38,302 nucleotides of DNA from an uncultured Verrucomicrobiota bacterium (GTDB lineage: Bacteria > Verrucomicrobiota > Verrucomicrobiia > Verrucomicrobiales > Akkermansiaceae). Within the stretch, counting starts at the first letter, position 1, and each line of letters starts with the position of its first letter. The position numbers and the translations under genes were made by a program. Location: positions 1-38,302 of the forward strand of contig CALMKO010000089.1 in NCBI GenBank assembly GCA_937867415.1, read 5' to 3'. Positions 32,592 through 38,302 of the stretch are shown here, one piece after another. Below the pieces are notes generated by a model, which was given only the letters and a program-made list of their open reading frames with translations, did no database searches and was not told the origin of the DNA.

Positions 32592-34166
32592 ATGAAGCGC
32601 GGCGGCGGACTTTTTCTAACCATTCTCGGAATCCTCTCGCTCGTGGGGGAGATCAAGGGGATTTCGTTTCCAACCGCGCGCTGGTTTTTCGAAACGAGCC
32701 GTGAAGTGCCTTGGTTGCACATCGCTCGGGGAAACCAGGTGTTCCCATGGTTCGGCTGGTTTGCCTGCGGAGTCCTGATCCTCGGGGGCCTTGCGATGCT
32801 CGTCCGGTCACTGACCGCCGGCCCGCCCAATCCTGTGACCGTGCGCAGGTTGCGGCGTTTTCGGGAAATCAAGCGGGGTTATTATTCATTGCTCATCCTG
32901 TTAGGTTTTTGCGGGCTCGCAATGCTTGATCAAGTGATTGTGGGAAAGCGGGCACTTGCGGTGGAGTGGAATGGTCAATGGATTTTCCCCGCGTTCCGTG
33001 CCGAGGAGATGAAAAACAAGGACTTCGGCATCACCGGGCCTCGGGCGGAGGCGGTGGTCGATTACCGTCAGTTGAAACGGACTTTTGCCGGCAGCGGGGC
33101 TGGCAGGGTCGTGTTGCCGGTCGTGCCGTATGATCCCACGGGTGATACCCTCGCACCCCGCTCGCGGGCGATGGAGCAGCGTGAGAAAACCTACTACGAG
33201 GGCCGCGGCGGTGATCCCTATTTCGGTCTGGCCGCGAGGTATCACGATGTGGATGCAGCTCGCATCCATCTCCGCTATACCTTCCGCCGGGGACAACTCA
33301 ACGGGCCTGTCGATGGCTGGAATCAAGAGGGCGAGCCGGTCTATAGTGCGGAGTATCGTGACGGAGAACTTGTGTCAGATCGATACAATGGCGTCGGATC
33401 CAAGGCGGAGTTTCTCGCTCTGCCGACCAGTGAGATTCGTGCGGTCAAGTATCACCCTGCACCGCCGCTGCCTGAGACCGGGAATTGGTTGGGAACCACT
33501 TCGCAGGGCTATGATGTGGTGGCGTATCTTTATGGTGGATTGCAGGTGAACCTCAAGGCGGCGCTGATTTTCCTGCCTCTTGTGTATCTGATCGGGATCA
33601 CCATCGGAATGTCGATGGGTTACTTCGGTGGGTGGTTCGATATCGTTGCAGACCGCCTCATTGAGATATTTTCAAACATCCCGTTTCTGTTCGTCATCAT
33701 CATTCTCTCGAGCATGGTTCCAGAGCGTTACAAGGGGCTGACGATCATTCTTGTGATCTTGATCGTGTTCGGATGGATGGGAATCGCTTCGTTGATGAGG
33801 ACGGCGGCTTACCGCGACAAGACACGCGACTATATATCCGCCGCCAAGGTCCTGGGCGCGGGCACGCCGCGCATGATCTTTCATCACTTGCTCCCGAACA
33901 CGCTTGCCATCATCGTGACCTTGGTGCCGTTTTCCTTGTCCGGGTTGATCTTCTCCCTGACCGCGCTCGACTACCTTGGATTTGGTCTGCCACCCCAGTA
34001 TGCTTCCTGGGGACGCCTGCTGAATGATGGCCTGGCCAATCTTTCCTCGCCGTGGCTGGTCACTTCCACCTTCATTTGCCTCGTCGGGCTTCTCGTTTTG
34101 ATCACCTTCGTGGGCGAGGCCATTCGCGAGGCCCTGGACCCGAAAAAATTCACTTTCTATCGTTGA
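32592..34166 (+). CDS. yejE: YejE-like peptide ABC importer permease with N-terminal extension and MORN-like insert
   Basis: The 524-residue protein aligns by eye with YejE: RFREIKRGYYSLLILLGFCGLAMLDQV, ALAVEWNGQWIFPAF, DYRQL, NWLGTTSQGYDVVAYLYGGLQVNLKAAL, coupling loop DYISAAKVLGAGTPRMIFHHLLPN, ending EAIREALDPKKF. It is about 180 residues longer than Escherichia coli YejE (341). One addition is an N-terminal segment (1-90) with one or two extra membrane helices. The other is a periplasmic stretch (about 185-290) containing YTFRRGQLNGPVDGWNQEG and YSAEYRDGELVSDRYNG, like YwqK/MORN_2 repeats. It starts one base after yejB. Its stop shares a base with the next start. Confidence 0.88.
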   Translation: MKRGGGLFLTILGILSLVGEIKGISFPTARWFFETSREVPWLHIARGNQVFPWFGWFACGVLILGGLAMLVRSLTAGPPNPVTVRRLRRFREIKRGYYSLLILLGFCGLAMLDQVIVGKRALAVEWNGQWIFPAFRAEEMKNKDFGITGPRAEAVVDYRQLKRTFAGSGAGRVVLPVVPYDPTGDTLAPRSRAMEQREKTYYEGRGGDPYFGLAARYHDVDAARIHLRYTFRRGQLNGPVDGWNQEGEPVYSAEYRDGELVSDRYNGVGSKAEFLALPTSEIRAVKYHPAPPLPETGNWLGTTSQGYDVVAYLYGGLQVNLKAALIFLPLVYLIGITIGMSMGYFGGWFDIVADRLIEIFSNIPFLFVIIILSSMVPERYKGLTIILVILIVFGWMGIASLMRTAAYRDKTRDYISAAKVLGAGTPRMIFHHLLPNTLAIIVTLVPFSLSGLIFSLTALDYLGFGLPPQYASWGRLLNDGLANLSSPWLVTSTFICLVGLLVLITFVGEAIREALDPKKFTFYR

Positions 34167-36295
34167 TGCATCGAATCACCCACCACCTTCTGTTGCTTGC
34201 TGCTGCTGGGCTGGGCATGGTCCTCATTTCCGGATGTGAACGCAGGACTCAGGCCGTGGTCCGGCCATTTGGATTCGATGAGTTCGTTCCGGTTTACAAC
34301 CGTCACATCCAAGATTGGCTGGTCGGTCAGGAAAAGGCGGCGCTGGCGGCGCTGGAGAACAACGCGGTCGCCATTTCCAACGCGGAGGGTGAGGCGAAAG
34401 CGCGGCTCGAAATCCAAACCGCCTCGCTGCAACGGGACTTGGCAAAGTGGCAGTTCCGCCTCGCCCATGGCGACTATATCAAATTCCGGAATGTCGAAGA
34501 TGTGCCGACGGATCTGGTCTGGGAGAATGGAATGGATCAGCCCGAGATTGGCGATCCTGCGGCGAAAAAAGGCGGCGTCCTGCGGCGAAACTTTCCCGGG
34601 CTTGATTTTCCACCGACCATCCGCCCGTTCGGACCGAACTCCAATAACAGTTTCCGCGGTGATCTCTATGACAACATCGAACTCCCCCTGGTGGGCCTGC
34701 ATCCCGGAACGATGAAGGAAATCCCCGGTGTCGCCAGCGAGTGGGCGGTCACTGCGGATCGGCGGACGGTGTATCTGAAGATCGATCCTGCGGCAACTTA
34801 CTCGGACGGCGAGCCGGTAAAAGCGCGGGACTTTCTGATCGCGCTGTATGTCCGTGTCTCGGACAATGTCGTCAATCCCTATACCAAGCAGTTCTTCCGC
34901 GAGAGTTACGCGGGGATGACGACGTATGGTGACCGGCTCATTGCGGTCACCCTGCCCGAAGCACAAATCTATCCGGCGGCAGCGGCGGGCGCCATCGCTC
35001 CGGCGTCGCCCAAGTTTTATGCAGACTACGGTCCTGATTATGCAGACCGTTACCAGTGGTTGTTTCCGCCGACCACCGGGGCTTACGAGGTTCTTCCGCA
35101 AGATCTGGTGAAAGGGGTCTCGATCACCCAGAGCCGGGTGAAGAACTGGTGGGCGAAGGATCGCAAGTATTTCAAATACCGCTTCAATCCGGACAAGCTG
35201 GTCTATGTATTGGTCCGTGACGAGTCGAAGGCATTCGAACTTTTCCGCTCGGGCGAGTTCGATTCATTCCCGCTCACAAGGCCGGAGTTCTGGTATGAAA
35301 AGTCCGAGATGCCGCCGGTTTATGATGGGTATATCGAACGTGCGACTTTTTATAACCGCTACCCGAAGCTGCCGCGTGGCCTCTATCTCAATGTGACGCG
35401 GCCCTTGTTGAATGATTTGAACGTGAGGATTGGTATCCAGCACTCGATGAATTGGCAGAAAGTCATCGATGTGCTTTTCCGGGGGGACTTCGCGAGGCTC
35501 AATGCCTTCAATGAAGGCTATGAGAACTTCAGCGATCCTTCGATCCGCGCGCGGCCGTTTTCCATTGAGCAGGCGAGAGCTGCCTTTCGTGCGGCAGGCT
35601 TCACGGTGGAGGGGGCGGACGGGATTCTGGAAAAACCGGACGGGACACGGCTCTCGGTTCCGGTCTCGTATGCCTCCATTCCTGCGACTGATCGCTTGTT
35701 CGCGATCCTCCGTGAGGAGGCCAGATCTTGTGGGTTTGACCTCCGGCTGGATGGGCTCGAAAGCACGGTGTGGTATAAAAAAATCATGCAGAAGCAGCAC
35801 GATATGCAGTTTTCCGCGTGGAATACCAATCCTCCCTTGCCTGACTTCTATCAGTTTCTTCATTCTTCCGCTGCCTTCGATGACAAGGGGAATCCCAAGC
35901 CGCAGACCAATAACTTTTTCCTGTGGAGCCGTCCTGACACCGACATGTTGACCGATAAGGCCCGCAGTGCCCGGACGGAAGAGGAGTTGCGTGACGCTTC
36001 GTGGAAGCTCCAGCGCATCATGCATGACGAGGCGATTTTTGTGCCGGGTTATGTTTCCGAATTCCAGCGGATCGGCTATTGGCGGTGGGTGAAGTGGCCG
36101 GAAACCGCAGAGACGCATTTCAGCCCCGCGATGGTTTATGAGCCGCATGAGGGATTTGCCTTCTGGATCGACCAGGAGGTTCTCGATGAGACCCGGGAGG
36201 CCCGTCGTTCTGGAAAAACCTTTCCTGAAGTCAACCGTGTGATCGACCAGTATCGGCAGGTCCCCGCGCCTGTTTTACCCCATCCATCCGAATGA
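34166..36295 (+). CDS. YejA-like peptide-binding lipoprotein with a helical N-terminal segment
   Basis: The 709-residue protein starts at ATG 34166, which overlaps the previous TGA by one base. A lipoprotein signal ends in the lipobox LISGC with Cys24. Residues 44-100 are charged and alanine-rich and likely form a long helix or coiled coil, not usual in binding proteins. The SBP family 5 part follows: KGGVLRRNFPGLDFPPTIRPFGP, TYSDGEPVKARDFLIAL, PPTTGAYEVLPQD, KAFELFRSGEFDSF and LYLNVTRPLLNDLNVRIGIQHSMNW. The pattern resembles YejA rather than OppA, in line with the YejB- and YejE-like neighbours. It should pass peptides to that permease pair. oppD overlaps its stop by four bases. Confidence 0.88.
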   Translation: MHRITHHLLLLAAAGLGMVLISGCERRTQAVVRPFGFDEFVPVYNRHIQDWLVGQEKAALAALENNAVAISNAEGEAKARLEIQTASLQRDLAKWQFRLAHGDYIKFRNVEDVPTDLVWENGMDQPEIGDPAAKKGGVLRRNFPGLDFPPTIRPFGPNSNNSFRGDLYDNIELPLVGLHPGTMKEIPGVASEWAVTADRRTVYLKIDPAATYSDGEPVKARDFLIALYVRVSDNVVNPYTKQFFRESYAGMTTYGDRLIAVTLPEAQIYPAAAAGAIAPASPKFYADYGPDYADRYQWLFPPTTGAYEVLPQDLVKGVSITQSRVKNWWAKDRKYFKYRFNPDKLVYVLVRDESKAFELFRSGEFDSFPLTRPEFWYEKSEMPPVYDGYIERATFYNRYPKLPRGLYLNVTRPLLNDLNVRIGIQHSMNWQKVIDVLFRGDFARLNAFNEGYENFSDPSIRARPFSIEQARAAFRAAGFTVEGADGILEKPDGTRLSVPVSYASIPATDRLFAILREEARSCGFDLRLDGLESTVWYKKIMQKQHDMQFSAWNTNPPLPDFYQFLHSSAAFDDKGNPKPQTNNFFLWSRPDTDMLTDKARSARTEEELRDASWKLQRIMHDEAIFVPGYVSEFQRIGYWRWVKWPETAETHFSPAMVYEPHEGFAFWIDQEVLDETREARRSGKTFPEVNRVIDQYRQVPAPVLPHPSE

Positions 36296-37278
36296 GTGAT
36301 TCCGCAGACCCTGTTTTGGAGGTGGATAAACTGATCACCTCATTTGATACCGAGCGCGGCTTGCTGCGGGCGGTGGACCAGGTCTCGTTCGTGGTTCCCA
36401 GTGGCAAGACTCTGGGGATTGTGGGCGAGTCGGGCTGTGGAAAAAGCGTGACGGCCATGTCGATCGTCCGCTTGCTTCCGCAGCCGGCGGGAAAGATCCT
36501 CGGGGGCCAGGTGAGGTTCAAGGGGCGTGATCTGGTCCAGGCGGGTGACAAGGAAATGCAGAAGATCCGCGGCGGTGAGATCGGCGTGATTTTCCAGGAG
36601 CCGATGGCCGCGCTCAACCCGCTGCACCGGATTGGCAAGCAGGTTTCCGAGGTGTTCCGGATTCACAAAGGCCTCTCCAAGAAGGATGCCTGGGATGCGG
36701 CTACGGAAATGTTAGAGCAGGTTCGCATTCCTGCTCCGGCCCAGCGGATGATGGACTACCCTCATCATTTATCCGGAGGGATGCGGCAGCGGATCGTGAT
36801 CGCCATGGCGCTTGCGTGTCGCCCGTCGCTATTGATCGCGGATGAGCCTACGACGGCTCTGGATGTCACGGTCCAGGCACAAATTCTTGATTTGCTGGAG
36901 CGCTTCCAGCAGGAGATGGGAATGTCAACCATCCTGATCACGCATGATCTGGGTGTCATTGCCGAGACCTGCGACGAGGTGGTGGTCATGTATGCGGGCA
37001 GGGTCGTGGAGCAGGCGAGCGCGGTGGAGCTGTTTGGGAATCCCCTCCATGCCTACACAAGGGGGCTTTTGCGCTCGATTCCGACCTTGGAGACGCCCTC
37101 GAAGTCGGTGCTCAACACCATTCCGGGAATGGTGGCAGGGCTGGCGGACTATTCACACGGCTGCAGGTTCTGCCAGCGAATGGGGCGGATGGATCGGGGC
37201 AGTCGGGAAAGGCCTCAGTTGGTGGAGATATCCCCCGGGCACTGGGTGGAAAATTGTCCAGAGTGTGTGAAGCCATGA
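36292..37278 (+). CDS. oppD: Peptide ABC importer ATPase OppD/DppD type
   Basis: The 328-residue ATPase has Walker A GESGCGKS (45-52), Q-loop FQEPM, signature LSGGMRQR (160-167), Walker B LLIADEP (180-186) and the H-loop THDLG. The C-terminal region of OppD/DppD ATPases, which can carry a cysteine cluster, is present with CRFC and CPEC pairs, though the usual PRC spacing is altered. It should drive the YejB/YejE-like permease, paired with the OppF protein encoded next. Nothing in the sequence excludes that it also serves the minus-strand OppBC. Confidence 0.93.
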   Translation: MSDSADPVLEVDKLITSFDTERGLLRAVDQVSFVVPSGKTLGIVGESGCGKSVTAMSIVRLLPQPAGKILGGQVRFKGRDLVQAGDKEMQKIRGGEIGVIFQEPMAALNPLHRIGKQVSEVFRIHKGLSKKDAWDAATEMLEQVRIPAPAQRMMDYPHHLSGGMRQRIVIAMALACRPSLLIADEPTTALDVTVQAQILDLLERFQQEMGMSTILITHDLGVIAETCDEVVVMYAGRVVEQASAVELFGNPLHAYTRGLLRSIPTLETPSKSVLNTIPGMVAGLADYSHGCRFCQRMGRMDRGSRERPQLVEISPGHWVENCPECVKP

Positions 37279-37294
37279 ATTCTAACGGACATCT

Positions 37295-38302
37295 ATGAAT
37301 CATCCACTACTAGCGGTTCATGATCTCCGCATTCACTTCCCGGTGCGCGGTGGGGTGTTGCTGAGACAAAGCGCCTCGGTGAAAGCCGTGGATGGCGTGA
37401 CTTTGGAAATTGCCGGCGGTGAAACGCTTGGTTTGGTGGGCGAGTCCGGCTGTGGGAAGTCCACCCTTGGCAAGGCGATCGTGCGCCTTCTCAAGCCGAC
37501 CTCGGGCAAGATCCAGTTCCAACAGACTGACATCTCCCACTTGGGCCAAAGGAAGTTGAGACCATTGCGGCGTGACTTCCAGATGATTTTCCAAGATCCG
37601 GCCGAGTCGTTGGATCCTCGGATGAGCGTAAGGGCCATCATTGAGGAGCCTTTTGTCATCCATGGCATGGGCACCCGCGCGGAACGGTCGAAGTGGGTTG
37701 GCGAGCTCTTGGACCGGGTCGGTCTGCCGGCGGCTTCGGCCGAGCGCTATCCATTCGAATTCTCCGGTGGCCAACGCCAGCGGATCGGTATCGCGCGGGC
37801 GCTTGCGCTGAAGCCAAAGCTCATCGTCTGTGATGAGCCGGTCTCGGCGCTGGATGTGTCGGTGCAGTCGCAGATCCTGAACCTGCTGGTGGAGCTACAA
37901 AAGGATTTTGGCTTGTCCTTTCTCTTCATCGCTCATGATCTATCGGTCGTGAAGCACGTGAGTGACCGCGTCGCCGTGATGTATCTGGGAAAAATCGTCG
38001 AGCTTGCGACTGCGGAGCAGATCTATCAGAATCCACGGCATGCCTATACCAAGGCCTTGTTGTCCGCGATTCCTTCCCATGATCCCAAGGTGGTTCGGCA
38101 GAAGATTCTTTTGGAAGGGGATGTGCCATCGCCCATTGATCCGCCGGCGGGCAGTGCTTTCGGGCACCGGATCAATCATCCGCGCTATCAGGAGACCATC
38201 GGCGCGGATCTTTCGCTCCGGGAAATCGCCCCGAATCACTGGGTGGCTGCGGATCCCTGCTGTGTTTCCGAGGAGGACTGGTCTGCTCTCTGCAAGACAC
38301 CC
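37295..38302 (+). CDS. oppF: Peptide ABC importer ATPase OppF/DppF type, runs off the window
   Basis: From ATG 37295 the frame is open for 336 codons to the window end, so the stop lies outside. Motifs are Walker [10 protein letters not shown] (49-57), Q-loop FQDPAESLDPRM, signature FSGGQRQR, Walker B LIVCDEP and AHDLS. DEPVSALDVSVQ and YTKALLSAIP are typical OppF wording. Most of the protein must be here, since the family has about 320-340 residues. The last 60 residues (INHPRYQETIGADL onwards) diverge from the usual ending. It follows oppD after 16 bases and should form the second half of the ATPase pair. Confidence 0.93.
   Translation, partial: MNHPLLAVHDLRIHFPVRGGVLLRQSASVKAVDGVTLEIAGGETLGLVGESGCGKSTLGKAIVRLLKPTSGKIQFQQTDISHLGQRKLRPLRRDFQMIFQDPAESLDPRMSVRAIIEEPFVIHGMGTRAERSKWVGELLDRVGLPAASAERYPFEFSGGQRQRIGIARALALKPKLIVCDEPVSALDVSVQSQILNLLVELQKDFGLSFLFIAHDLSVVKHVSDRVAVMYLGKIVELATAEQIYQNPRHAYTKALLSAIPSHDPKVVRQKILLEGDVPSPIDPPAGSAFGHRINHPRYQETIGADLSLREIAPNHWVAADPCCVSEEDWSALCKTP

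Overview
The window looks like chromosomal DNA from a GC-rich member of the Verrucomicrobiota, probably the Akkermansiaceae/Luteolibacter neighbourhood. This is an inference from protein character, the weak or missing Shine-Dalgarno sequences, and the pairing of a DUF177-rpmF/plsX-fabH block with a dcw cluster. No marker gene here fixes the genus. There is no rRNA, tRNA, CRISPR array, transposase or phage gene.

Layout. Positions 1-3015 (+) hold the last 31 codons of an adenylate-forming enzyme, a secreted heparinase II/III-like lyase, and a condensation-type acyltransferase ORF that lacks the usual N-terminal part. An M42 aminopeptidase (-) follows. Then come DUF177 and L32 closed by an intrinsic terminator, plsX-fabH, and a POT peptide transporter with an unusual soluble insert (4242-8989). 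After about 480 bp of AT-rich, hairpin-rich spacer the division and cell-wall cluster runs from 9470 to 21090: mraZ, rsmH, ftsL-like, ftsI, murE, murF, mraY, murD, a membrane-anchored LysM protein, ftsW. Most of these genes overlap or nearly touch. MurE carries the meso-diaminopimelate motif. The cluster is cut off after ftsW by convergent minus-strand genes: an adenylate-forming enzyme, an HDAC-family deacetylase and metG. mtnP and an aldo/keto-reductase-like gene follow on the plus strand. The right end holds two peptide importers transcribed away from each other from a 120-bp gap. One is OppA-OppB-OppC (-) without ATPases. The other is a YejB/YejE/YejA-like set followed by OppD and OppF ATPases (+), with OppF running off the window.

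The most striking feature lies between mraZ and the catalytic part of rsmH (10068-10568). Two kinds of hairpin alternate ten times with a period of 105 bp. Their loops are conserved (CTCCTGGCTGGTTGT and TCGGGACA), while the stems differ in sequence but mostly keep their pairing, including a single-base bulge at a fixed place. The same stretch stays open in the rsmH frame, so it either encodes 35-residue repeats in front of RsmH or is a long structured leader RNA. Other points worth attention are the pseudopilin-like segment in the POT transporter, a MORN-like segment in the YejE-like permease, an aldo/keto reductase that seems to lack two catalytic residues, and paired CCCC-loop hairpins near metG.
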